Shown one piece after another: positions 1 through 9,168 of a DNA stretch of 64,000 bases. Below the pieces are notes generated by a model, which saw only the letters and a list, made by a program, of their open reading frames with translations, made no database searches and had not been told where the DNA came from. Numbering within the stretch: position 1 is the first letter of the stretch; each line of letters begins with the position of its first letter. The DNA is taken from positions 44,704,501-44,768,500 of the forward strand of contig OX419761.1 of the NCBI GenBank assembly GCA_948567375.1, read 5' to 3'. Both the position numbers and the translations under genes were made by a program. The DNA is from Lunularia cruciata (taxonomy: Eukaryota > Streptophyta > Marchantiopsida > Lunulariales > Lunulariaceae).

Positions 1-783
1 ATTCCAAGTATCTATTGTGAAGGACCCAGGTCTTCCATTTCAAATACATCAAACAATTGGTACTTTTTCTTGTTGATTTCTCTCATGTTGGATCCAACAA
101 CCAATGTATCATCAACATAAAGCAGCAAGATGATGTATGAATCAACAAATGACTTAATGTAGAAAAAGTGATCTGTTTTGCATCTAGTGTAACCATTGCT
201 GGCCATAAATCCATCAAATTTTCAAGCACTATTGTTAGAAGCCTATTCCAAACCATAAAGGCTCTTCTTCAACTTGCAAACAATGTCCTCCTTGTTAGTG
301 ATTTGAAATCCCTCCAGATATGCCATATAGACATCCTCCTCAAGGTCTTCATGTGGAAATGTTGTTTTATATCTAGTTGCTCTAGATGCAAATCCTGTGT
401 AGTCATAAGAAGACTAATTTAATAGTAGTCATCTTAACTATGTGAAAGAAAATCCCATCGTAGTCTATACCTTTGGTTTATTGAAAATCTTTTACCATAA
501 TTTTAGCCTTGTACCCCATCATATTCTTTGATTTTTTACACTAATTTTTGCAATACCTTCTTAATCTTTGGTAGCTTGGTTAATGACCAAGTCTCCTTAT
601 TCTCTAAGGATGATATCTCTTCCTTCATTGCAAGCTTACATTGCAATAAGTCCTCCTTTTGCATTGTCTTTGAGTAGCACTCACATTTACCATTTCTTGT
701 CAGGAGTAAAACAATACATAGGTAGGGAATACCTCTCTATTGGTTCTTGTAATCTAGTAGATCTACTCAAATCACTTGTAGGT
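1..783 (-). pseudogene. Ty1/copia reverse transcriptase fragment
   Basis: Read on the minus strand this stretch gives, with frameshifts and stops, a copia-type reverse transcriptase. From right to left one reads the pre-RT segment (KLAMKEEISSLENKETWSL), the TKGIDYDGIF...VKMTTIK segment, then EDVYMAYLEGFQITNKEDIV, KLKKSLYGLE, and the catalytic box LLLYVDDTLVVG (codons near 80-120). These motifs in this order are diagnostic of Ty1/copia. There are in-frame stops after KSLYGLE and before KFDGF, so the copy is dead. It runs off the left edge and ends at 783, where an LLTR long terminal repeat begins. It is the oldest visible layer of the nest at the left end. Confidence 0.85.
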
Positions 784-1210
784 TGTGGTACCCACATATT
801 TTATTTTTCTTATTTATGAAGAAGAAGTGTACAAAAAATGTTGTATTGCACTTGTATGGCATCATAAGGCAAAGAATGGTGTCTTTGGGTTGTAACCCGA
901 GGTAAAATGACTTTGTATCAAAAGATGAAGTACTCAAATGGGTCTGTAACACCCATTTGTGCATGTGTGTGGTATTGTGATATTTAGCTTGGTATTACAA
1001 GTACTTGAGAGATATTATTTATATAGAGATAAAGAATGGTTCTACACTAGTCATGATTAGCTAGATTTAGTCACTTTAAACTCTAAAATAAAGTCCCCTC
1101 TACACTTCTTCATACATAAGAAAAATAAAATATGTGGGTACCACAACCTACAAGTGATTTGAGTAGATCTACTAGATTACAAGAACCAATAGAGAGGTAT
1201 TCCCTACCTA
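719..1210. repeat. Inverted repeat, arms 719-830 and 1101-1210
   Basis: The 112-base arm at 719-830 holds the end of the copia fragment plus the start of the LLTR. It is repeated almost perfectly as its reverse complement at 1101-1210, inside the 5' LTR of gypsy A. The second arm is joined on its left (about 1078-1101) to a reverse-complement copy of the LTR's own TAGAGGGGACTTTATTTTAGAG segment. The 3' LTR of the same element (24382-25012) lacks this block, so it was added after insertion. Confidence 0.85.
784..944 (+). mobile_element. 5' end of an LLTR-family long terminal repeat, copy A
   Basis: The stretch begins TGTGGTACCC and matches the start of the 3.8-kb LTR at 58291, including the GAAGAAGAAGTGTA block and the later GAAGTACTCA block. 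It abuts the copia fragment on the left and is cut at 944 by gypsy element A. The repeat resumes at 25013 with GGTCCTGTCAGC, which joins smoothly to the GGTC at 941-944. No protein is encoded in this piece. Confidence 0.75.
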
Positions 1211-1774
1211 AATCCCTAAAGAGGAGATTTAGAGGGAGCCTTATTTTAGAGGAGGTGGAAAAGATGAGCACCACTATTTTGGATTCTAGTGTGTTGACTT
1301 GGTATTATTTCTAGGTGTTTGGCTTTGAGAAGAGAGTTGAGAACTCTTGGGCCCACAAACCTTTTTGTTTTGGATTCTTCTTTAGTCCAAGGATAGCCCA
1401 TGTGAAGGAATCCTTGACTTAGTCAAGATAAGATCACATGCTTAGGGGAATATGCCCATGTGAATGGACATTCCTTTCTACTTTTTGACTTTACTTGACC
1501 TTTAGCCTAGTAACTTGAGTTACTCCAGTAATTAGTACTTTGGTATGTAACTATTTCACAAGTATATAAACAAGGGGTGAGGAGGTACTCATGATCCTTT
1601 CATTTGCAACTATCTCTTTCTCATTGAGTTCTCTAGTGAGCAATGTCTTGAGTCTTGGACTGTTAGCCTTGGAGGAGTATAATGGAGTTGGGGTTCCTTG
1701 CCTTCTTAGTCCATGGTGCGCTACTATAATAGCCATCAGAGGTTCATCTTGAGTGAGAGACAGGCTGGCTCACA
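945..1774 (+). repeat. 5' LTR of gypsy A
   Basis: It begins TGTAACACCC and ends GGCTCACA. It matches the 3' LTR over most of its length (for example the blocks around 1225-1440 and 1501-1774). It is longer than its partner because of the inverted block at about 1078-1215 and a stretch near 1440-1500 absent from the 3' copy. A TATATAAA box lies at 1563-1570, also present in the 3' LTR, and probably marks the promoter. Confidence 0.88.
1563..1570 (+). promoter_or_regulatory. TATA box in gypsy A 5' LTR
   Basis: TATATAAA lies about 200 bases before the LTR end, a usual place for an LTR promoter. The same box occurs in the 3' LTR at 24801. The role is inferred from position and motif. Confidence 0.5.
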
Positions 1775-1778
1775 TTTT

Positions 1779-1797
1779 TGGTTCCGTTGCTGGGACC
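1779..1797 (+). other. Primer-binding site of gypsy A (tRNA-Asp-like)
   Basis: The stretch TGGTTCCGTTGCTGGGAC starts four bases after the LTR end. It resembles the plant tRNA-Asp primer site TGGCGCCGTTGCCGGGGA, with differences that are mostly transitions, as expected after cytosine deamination. Confidence 0.65.
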
Positions 1798-2633
1798 TCT
1801 CTAGAAGGCAAGATAATGTTCCGCGTTCAATTCTACATTAGGCAGAAGGAGGCTATGAGAGCTCACTTGGAGAGAACATTAGGAGAAGAGAGGGTTGAAA
1901 TTTTGTTAGAGAACTAGGATCCATTTTTATACCTTGTAGCTCATTATGATATCTTTAAAGTGATTTTGTACATCTTATACACATGAGAGGATTTGGAGAG
2001 ATTGTGTGAGGTGGATTGCAGATTTTGGGAATGAAGGTGATTTTGGGCAAAATCTCAAGTTTGAAATCTGAACTTGAAATTTCTACACATGATAGCTTGG
2101 GTTATCTTTCAGTTAGCACACTTGGAATTATTGTGAGAGCTATTATGGGCATTGAGTTAGAAGTTTTGAAAGTTGATATGGTAAACTGCTCCCGCAACTG
2201 CATGCTCTCTGGAAAATTTTACAGAGTCTGCTATTTCTTTAAATTTCAGCGGATTGTTGTGGAAATTCCTTAGAAATTTCAATACATAATATCCTACTTG
2301 CTGACACAAAAATTAGAGAGACATCATTCTTGAGCAGGGAGTTATGAGCTTTTGAAGTGAGAGGGGTGGTTTTCAGACCAAATCTGAAATATGTGTGCTG
2401 GATAGAAATGTGTCTAGGCCAAATGGCTCAATGAAAAGATCTGAAATTTTTCAAGGAGGGACAACCTGGAGTTGTGATCACGTGTGCAAAATTTCAGAGG
2501 ACTGTCACATACTAGTTGAGAGACCTGAGTGAAATTGTGAAGAAGGGTCAATTCTGTAGAGTGGAGATCTCATGCATGAGGAGTTTGAGAGCAACAAAAA
2601 GTATGTTTGAGTGTTTAGATTCATCTTGGGAAC
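1798..2633 (+). other. Untranslated leader of gypsy A, no gene seen
   Basis: This is the leader between the primer-binding site and the first recognisable coding stretch. Short open frames occur (for example 2016-2273) but none resembles a known retroelement domain. I see no RNA gene or clear repeat in it. Confidence 0.5.
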
Positions 2634-3109
2634 ATGGAGGGTCACCAAGAGTGGAAATTGAGACTATGCAAAGTTCCCCAAGGGTTTGAGGTGATTATGG
2701 GGGTGGATTTGAGGAAAAGAGAGTTTACAATAGAATTGAAGAGAGTGTTGAGAGGATCCAAAAATCTACACCATTTGGAGGAAAGAGTCAGACTAAGTGC
2801 TTTCTATGTGGAGAGAAGGGACATAAGGCAAGTTCATGTCCATTGACCTTTGAGAGCAAGAGATTGAGGGAAAGGAGAGGCTTACTTGACTTGGGTTTAC
2901 ATGTTGGACCTTCTTCACCAAGATTGGGAGGGAGAAGATCTAAGACCAAGGAGTTGTGTGAGGTTTGTGGAGTTGAAGGACTTCCAAAAGGACAAGAGTG
3001 TAGTGGAGTAAAATCACTTTTGGAGACCTTGGTGAAGGATCTAAAAGAGAGTCTTAGTACAGCTACAGGAATACTACCACCGTCATCAGCTAGTTCTCAA
3101 GATTAGTGA
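2634..3109 (+). pseudogene. CCHC zinc-knuckle ORF upstream of gag in gypsy A
   Basis: With one frame change near 2760, this stretch encodes a basic protein holding a clear zinc knuckle at about 2791-2840: CFLCGEKGHKASSC, spacing CX2CX4HX4C. It is followed by an Arg-rich part and a second Cys cluster (CEVCGVEGLPKGQEC) and ends at a stop near 3106. The true gag knuckle of the same element lies about 1.3 kb downstream, so this is a separate coding unit between leader and gag. It may be an extra ORF1-type protein or a duplicated and diverged gag tail. I do not recognise the protein beyond the zinc knuckle. Confidence 0.5.
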
Positions 3110-3326
3110 TGGAGATAATCTTTCATGGATAAACTATCCATGAGGGTTCAATTAATATGCACTCTAGGATTTGATCTTGCTATAGAAATCTTAGAGCAAC
3201 CTGAGCCTTTTGTGTTCCCTAGGGTGGATTACTCTCAAATGGTATTAGTCATGTACATACTCTATTAGTTATAGAGTGAGAGAAAAGAAAAAAAATTGAG
3301 AGAAAGAAAGATAGTGAGAGGTTAAG

Positions 3327-4633
3327 ATGGGGAAACTTCCGGTTTTCTTTGGCAAGGATGGAGAAGATGTGGAGGTCTTTGTGAGAGACTTCAAGAGAGC
3401 TTGCATAGGAAAAAATGAGAGGAGGAAGAATGAGTGGGCCTCATATTTACCAAATCTCTTTGAGGATGTAGCACTTACATGGTATGAGTTAGAATACCAA
3501 AAGAGAGAGAGGAGAGATAAGGAAGAGGAGTCTTGGGAGACTTTGACTTCAGCACTCATTGAAAACTTTCTTCCTTAGAGAGTTATGAGAGATTGATGAG
3601 TGAGGTTACCTTTCTCAAGCAAGGAGATGGAGAGAAAGTGAGAGTCTATGTGGAAAGAGTGGAAAAGTTAGAGTCCAGATTTTGCATAGTGTTGAGGAAG
3701 GGTGGGGATGATGTGGAGACTACTATGATCGGCATAGGAGCCATGCTCACCAAGAATTTTGTGGGAGGGTTGAGACCACAAATGAGAAGCAAAGTGAGAT
3801 ATGAGAAACCTTCTTCCAAGGTTGAAGCTATCAAAATTGCAATTCGTACGGAGGAGATTTTGGAAGGGGATGAGAGTGATTTGGTGGTGAAAGAGGTTGT
3901 GCATCCTCCTCAAGGTTACAAGTATGGTGGAACTTCTGATACTTTGGTGGTAAGGGTTGTACCACAAGTAGAAGTTGCTCCAATTCTTGCACCTCCACCA
4001 AAGGATCCACTTCAAACCATCACAGAACAACTTGCGGATCTTAAGATCAATGTGGTGCAACTATGAGAGAAAAGAGAGGTGGATCAGAATGTAGGGAGAG
4101 GGCCTAGACGTTATGGAAACTATCCATATAGAGGAGGCCAACCAGCCAACAACTTCAATGATAGAAATTGTTTTGGTTGTGGAGGAAGAGGCCATATCCA
4201 ATGGAATTGCCCAAATTCTACTTACTATGGAGGAAGGGGTTATGAGGGAGCCAATAGAGAGAAAGAGGGAGGTCGTGAAACCCAAGTGGCTCCTAATCCA
4301 AAAAAAGGTAAGAGGATAGCATCCATAGATGTGGTTGAGAGCAAGTATGAGAAGGGAGAGTGCTCAAACTCCAAGGGTCTTAATTTGGAGCTTTTGGCAC
4401 AAGAGAAGAAGAGAGCTTGTTTTGCAAAGGATGTTCATTCTTCTCAAGGATTTACTCCAAGCAAGGATACTCCTATGTCTACTAGGAGCACTCGCACCTC
4501 AACACCATTGACAAAAAAGACTCCAAGGAAGAAGTTTGGGATGGAGGATTTCTTGATTTCAAAGCAACAATGGAACTACAATGTGTTGGGGATGTTGGTA
4601 GTCACAAGGCTAACATCACAATGGGCCAATTGA
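3327..4633 (+). pseudogene. Gag of gypsy A
   Basis: Gag forms the particle that packages element RNA. The first part (3327-3578) has the retrotransposon gag signature: FFGKDGEDVEVFVRDFKRAC, then WASYLPNLFEDVALTWYELE, then a WETLTSALIENFLP helix. A frame change near 3580 leads to 3593-4633, with the motif VRVYVERVEKLE and a TGA stop at 4064-4066. The nucleic-acid binding knuckle CFGCGGRGHIQWNC (CX2CX4HX4C) is near 4171-4212, preceded by a Gly/Arg-rich stretch. Two lesions (frameshift and stop) mean it cannot be made whole. The frame then closes in the protease overlap at 4633. Confidence 0.8.
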
Positions 4634-5079
4634 TTGCTTTGAACCCTACCTGGAGAAAGGAGCTTAGATGTCATTTGAGTTCTACAAGGAGCAAGAGAAA
4701 GAAGAAGGAAAAAGCTCCAGTATCAATAAGGGTGGTGGTTGCCAAGCCAGCACCATGGGAGGCTTGTGAATATGCCTCCAAAATTGATGTGAGAGTGAAT
4801 GGTCACAACATCAAGGATGCACTTGTTGATGAAGGATCAGCAGTGAATGCCATGTTAAAAAGGTTGATGAAGAAGTTGGGTATGATACCCTCAAGACCTT
4901 CAACATTTGTGGTGAGCATGGAAAACAAGCAACAAGTTAGACCAATAGGGGTGATGGATAAAGTGATAGTTTCAATTATGGGAGTTCAAAATCTCATGTC
5001 TTTCCAAGTCTTGAAGGATTCAAGCTATAACTTACTTCTTGGGAGGCCATGGTTGAGAGAAACACACATAACTGATTGA
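4570..5079 (+). pseudogene. Aspartic protease region of gypsy A
   Basis: Retroelement proteases cut the polyprotein using an aspartate in a D-[ST]-G motif. Here the motif reads ALVDEGSAVNAM at about codons 87-98, where relatives have DGGS; the second residue is Glu. The flap and C-terminal hydrophobic motif NLLLGRPWLRE follow at codons 154-164. The frame overlaps the end of gag by about 60 bases in another frame and stops at 5079. The downstream segment 5095-5300 is an acidic linker in a shifted frame. It is probably inactive. Confidence 0.75.
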
Positions 5080-5297
5080 TGGCACAAAGGGTACTTGAGG
5101 ATTGGGCCATCAAACCATAGAGTCATAGTTCTTATGACTAACACCACCAACACTTTGGATTTAGATACATCATCTTCTGATTATTGGGAATCAGATTCAG
5201 AAGAAGGAGCTTCAGGTGTGGACACAAGCATGGAGGAGGAGACTTCCACGGAGGAGGATGAACTGAATCGGATTCAGATGTATATCCCTTGTAGGCT

Positions 5298-5661
5298 ATG
5301 GATTTTGCACCTAAGCCAGAGGTTTTGAAGGACCCAGATAAATCACCATTGACACTTGAGGAGGTAGAGAGAAGGTTAGCTACCCTCAAGTATGGCCCTA
5401 ATGTTACCAAGGAAGAGACGGTGAGATTTGAGGAGATTTTCCACAAGTTCATCCATGTTTTTGCTTTCAGTTACAAGGATTTGAAGGAAGTCACCTTAGA
5501 GGAGCACAAGATAGAGGTGGAGTCACATGCAAGACCAATCTACCAAAAGCAACATTGCATTAGCCCACCAATATCTTTGGGTGTGAAGGAGGAGATTGAT
5601 AAGCTCAAGGAAGCCGGATTTATCTTTGAGGTGGAGAATTCAGAATGGGTGTCTCCAATTG
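5298..5661 (+). pseudogene. N-terminal part of gypsy A reverse transcriptase (interrupted)
   Basis: The protein contains the pre-RT and RT start typical of gypsy: FEEIFHKFIHVFAFSYKDL, EEHKIEVESHARPIYQKQ, EEIDKLKEAGFIFEVENSEWVSPI. It is broken exactly in the next residues, because chromovirus B1 is inserted after 5661 (target duplication AATTG, 5657-5661 and 21836-21840). The continuation VKKNNGKLWVCVDYKKLN is found after 21836. The two halves are therefore one former gene. Confidence 0.88.
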
Positions 5662-6398
5662 TGTAATACCAAGAGCTAGCCACATGATCTAGATGTGAAA
5701 TTTGGTTTGGTAACATCTAGAATGATGTTATACATGATGGTCAAAATAGATAAGATAGAAGTATCACCAAAAGATGACTTCTACTAATAGAGCAGAAACC
5801 AAAATAGACTTGAGAACCTTAGAACCAAAAGCTAGACATATGATTTAAAGGCAACAATTGGTTTGGTAACATCTGGAAGGATGTTACATATGATGGACTA
5901 AACAGATCAGAAAGAAGTATCACCAAAAGGGGACTTCTACTAATAGAGTAGGAACCAAAATATGCCTGAAATCTTTGAAGGCAATTTCAGAGGCCTAAAC
6001 GGATGAATTAGGCCTCAAAAATGTGCAAATTCCCCCCCCCTCAATGAAAGAAAGGCTGGCCTTCCCTCCCCCTTGCTTTGTCTTGTCAAGAGCTTTCCAA
6101 TGGTACCTTACGTGATTCTGAGATTCCTATAGGAAGATTCCCTAAAAGATTCCCTCCGGTCAAAGCTTGTTTGACCAACCAGATAGGACCTAAACCAGAC
6201 ATGTCACCCATCCAAGTAAGTAATCCAAGGGTGGAGCTTGTTGACATGTCACCTATCTATGTCTTTAATCCTATGGTAGAGCTTCCTTGGAGTAGATCCT
6301 CTTTGTCTATATAATAAAGAGAAGGTGCTTCTTTGGGGCATCAAATGTTTGAGTGTGCAATTTGTGTTTTCCTCTTCTCTTGTCCTCGGAGTATTACA
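5662..6398 (+). repeat. 5' LTR of chromovirus B1
   Basis: It starts TGTAATACC, ends GTATTACA and matches the B1 3' LTR, both B2 LTRs and the solo LTR at 44699-55392. The upstream part holds two imperfect tandem units of about 136 bases (5674-5809 and 5830-5965), each with GGTTTGGTAACATCT and TATCACCAAAAG. A TATATAA box is at 6308-6314. A C-rich tract near 6030 varies in length among copies. Confidence 0.93.
6308..6314 (+). promoter_or_regulatory. TATA box of family-B LTR
   Basis: TATATAA lies about 85 bases before the LTR end and is kept in the B2 5' LTR (37376-37382). The probable transcript start is a little downstream. Assigned by motif and position. Confidence 0.6.
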
Positions 6399-6399
6399 A

Positions 6400-6411
6400 T
6401 GGTATCAGAGC
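6400..6411 (+). other. Primer-binding site of B1 (initiator tRNA-Met)
   Basis: TGGTATCAGAGC is a perfect match to the 3' end complement of plant initiator tRNA-Met and lies one base after the LTR. It primes minus-strand DNA synthesis. Confidence 0.93.
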
Positions 6412-6538
6412 GAGTGTTTTAGTCCAAGAGAGTGGATCACCCCTCTTGGAATAGCACGAACTACTAAAACTGAGTAATTTGAGGTGGAGAACATAGAGTA
6501 ATTGCTAGACTTAGGAAGGACTTTAGAGAGCGGATGGG

Positions 6539-6760
6539 ATGGATGCGCCAAGAGGACAATTTCCCGCACCTAGCTTTCCATTCTCAAACCCATTCCACAT
6601 CAAGGTTATGTACATCCAGCATGAGCAGATGAGGGTATTGCTAGTTTATCACTTTGGTGCAGAATTCATGGATAGAGTGATGAACTCACCAAACCCGGTG
6701 ATTCTACCTATGATGATATATGACAGAGAGTGGGATTTGATAATCTATATTCTATTATGA
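6539..6760 (+). CDS. Short leader ORF upstream of gag in B1, 73 aa
   Basis: An ATG-started frame of 73 codons lies between the primer site and gag. The B2 element has the same frame, same start and same stop at 37608-37829, with seven residue differences by my alignment. The protein begins MDAPRGQFPAP and ends WDLIIYILL. After the stop, another frame continues with NMDMNVPNPLPFNTQVEIRYVVRPK, also kept in B2, so the region may once have coded for a longer protein. I do not recognise it. Being upstream of gag, it could be an extra leader protein or only conserved leader RNA. Confidence 0.35.
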   Translation: MDAPRGQFPAPSFPFSNPFHIKVMYIQHEQMRVLLVYHFGAEFMDRVMNSPNPVILPMMIYDREWDLIIYILL

Positions 6761-6983
6761 TAATATGGATATGAATGTCCCAAATCCTCTCCCTTTCAAC
6801 ACTCAAGTAGAAATCCGTTATGTAGTGAGACCGAAAGTGATGCTTAGAGATTTTGTGGTTAGGAATTTTGGTGAGGAGTATTATCAATGAGTGATAACTT
6901 CTGAGGTCCCAATGTTAATTCCGATAGTTTGTGCGCATTATAGAGTGATTATATTGACTCTGTATTGAAGTAGACATTAGCAA

Positions 6984-8090
6984 TTGAGTGTTGCAGGAAC
7001 CATGGATCCGCAATTGCAAGAGTTGGTGCAAGGAATACAAGGGATGTTAAATGAATTTCGAGAGATGAAGATGACCATGGAGACATTACAAAGTCAAGTG
7101 CAGATCCTCAAGAACGATCAAGCCATGCAAGAAGAAGAGCCGTCTCAAAACCGAGTACCTGCGACTAAAGTACTTGGAGAGGCACCCGTGCCTACAAACC
7201 CTATCAATGATGAAGCCACATTGCTACTCCGGATGAAGAAGACCTGCAACATCAAGCCTTACAAGGGGCAGCGTAAGATGGGAGTAGTGGAAAATTGGAT
7301 CTTGAGAATGAATTGATATTTCTGATTGTTCTCAACAAAGATCACAAAGCATGCTATAGGCGTGTTTGCATGTGGGTACTTGACTGATAAAGCCCTCACA
7401 TGGTATGATGCTTGGGAATGATCCATGTTGGCAGAGAGAAGAGAGGTCACATGGACAGCAATGCAAGAAGGATTGCTAAAGAATTTCCAATCGGTGGATT
7501 CTGTCCAGATGGCTTGAACCTAACTATGGGGATTGAGACAAAAGAATAGGATACAAGAGTATGTGGAGGCATTCTTGGATCTACAAGTAGCAATTACCGT
7601 CATGAGTCCAGCAGAGGCTCTCGACAATTTCAAACAAGGGTTGAAAGAGCGGATTCGCCAAGAAGTCATGGTGCAAAATCCTCGCACGGTATTTGAAGTC
7701 ATTGCATGTGCGTAGAGAATAGCAAGAGCATTAGGAGGAGGTGAAGGATTAGTTCCACCTCAACATTATTGGGCAAAAATGCCACACATGGGTGGACCAA
7801 TACCGATGGAATTGGGCAACCTTTGATTCCGGGATCGAGGAGCATGACCACTTCAAGGGAAGCGGGGACGGGTAGAAGAACAAAGAGATGGAGTCCCATG
7901 AGGAGAAGGGACTCGAGGAGAACAATGCCATTGTTACAATTGTGGCCATATTGGGCATGTATCTACCAACTGTTGCACTCGTTTCCCTAGAGGCCCTCGG
8001 CCTTCGTACAGGCAATCTTTGAACAACATGGAGAGGCACATTGAAGAAAAGGATGTGGAAATCCCTTCGGAAAATGAAGATTGCCAGTAA
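6984..8090 (+). pseudogene. Gag of chromovirus B1
   Basis: The frame begins near MDPQLQELVQGIQGMLNEF, continues through a coiled-coil-like MKMTMETLQSQVQILKNDQ, then the capsid-like segment with LTWYDAW (near 7400), QEYVEAFLDLQVAI and EALDNFKQGLKERIRQEV. It ends with the knuckle CYNCGHIGHVSTNC at about 7930-7975 and a stop at 8088-8090. The frame has several stop codons (for example 7314-7316 and 7713-7715). Gag and pol lie in different frames: pol is -1 relative to gag, as in B2. Confidence 0.85.
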
Positions 8091-8169
8091 ATGTACCTCA
8101 CGGCCTTACTGGCTCAATAAAGAAGTTGACAAGCAAGGTAAGGAAGAAGAATAATGCGCAAAGATCCAG

Positions 8170-9168
8170 AAAGGCAACCTCACAATTGATTGTCGTGAAT
8201 GGAATCCAAGAAGGAAATCAAGTGAGAGTATTAATAGATCTGGGAGCAACATAGAATTTCTTGTCTCGCTTTTTTGCAATAAGATTGGGAATGGATCTAA
8301 AGAGAGATGGGAGTGAAGAAGTAGAGTTACCTAATGGGCAAACAAAGAGGATTGAATCATTACCTAGACGGGTAACCCTCTCTATAGGAGAATATCAAGA
8401 AGCAATTGAGTGGTGAGTGATACAGTTAGCTTGTTATGATGCAATTTTAGGCATACCATGGATGGAGCAATACAACCCTATGGTGGATTGGAGGAATAAA
8501 GTAGTGAGAACCCACCAATGGTCAATCATTGGGGTTAAAGAAACATCACACAGGCAGAAATTACCTCTATATATCATAGGGTCGGCAACTGTCTGTAAGA
8601 CCGATAGATGTTTTATGGGTCTTATAAGAGAAGTCCTAAGTGCACAACTCGATGGACAAATTCTTGAGAAATTGAAGGATGTGGTGGATGAGTTTCAAGA
8701 TGTCTTTCCCGATGATCTACCCTCGGGATTACCACCAAAAAGGCGTGTAGATCACAAAATTGAGACACTCCCGAGGAAGATACCTCCTTGTAAGGCCCCA
8801 TATCACCTATCACCTCATGAGTTGGAGGAGTGTAAGACTCAAATTGAGGAGATGCTACAAAAAGGGTTCATCCAACCTAGCGTATCACCATATAGGGCCC
8901 TTGTCTTGTTTGTGAAGAAGAAGGATGGTACAATGCACATGTGCATTGACTATCGTGGTCTCAATTAGCAAATAGTGAAGAACAAAAACCCTTACCTTGC
9001 ATGGATGACCTGTTTGATCAACTCCATGGAGCGAGATACTTCACCAAACTAGACTTGCGGAGTAGTTATAATCAAATTTGAATTGCAGAGGAGGATGTGT
9101 ACAAAACTGCCTTTCGAACCAAGTATGGCCACTTTGAGTATCTTGTGATGCCTTTTGGCCTCACCAAT
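8170..9168 (+). pseudogene. Protease and N-terminal RT of chromovirus B1
   Basis: The protease holds VRVLIDLGA (relatives have DxGA) followed by a stop where B2 keeps Glu, then [22 protein letters not shown], the family's C-terminal protease signature. The RT follows with [46 protein letters not shown] and [20 protein letters not shown] stop follows at about 8966-8968. The frame is cut at 9168 by an LLTR solo LTR and resumes at 11062. B1 pol is clearly dead. Confidence 0.85.

Noticed and set aside
6030-6045. C-rich tract in the family-B LTR as a minus-strand polypurine tract
   Set aside because: It lies inside the LTR and varies in length among copies; the true tract AGGAGGGAGGTC is directly before the 3' LTR.
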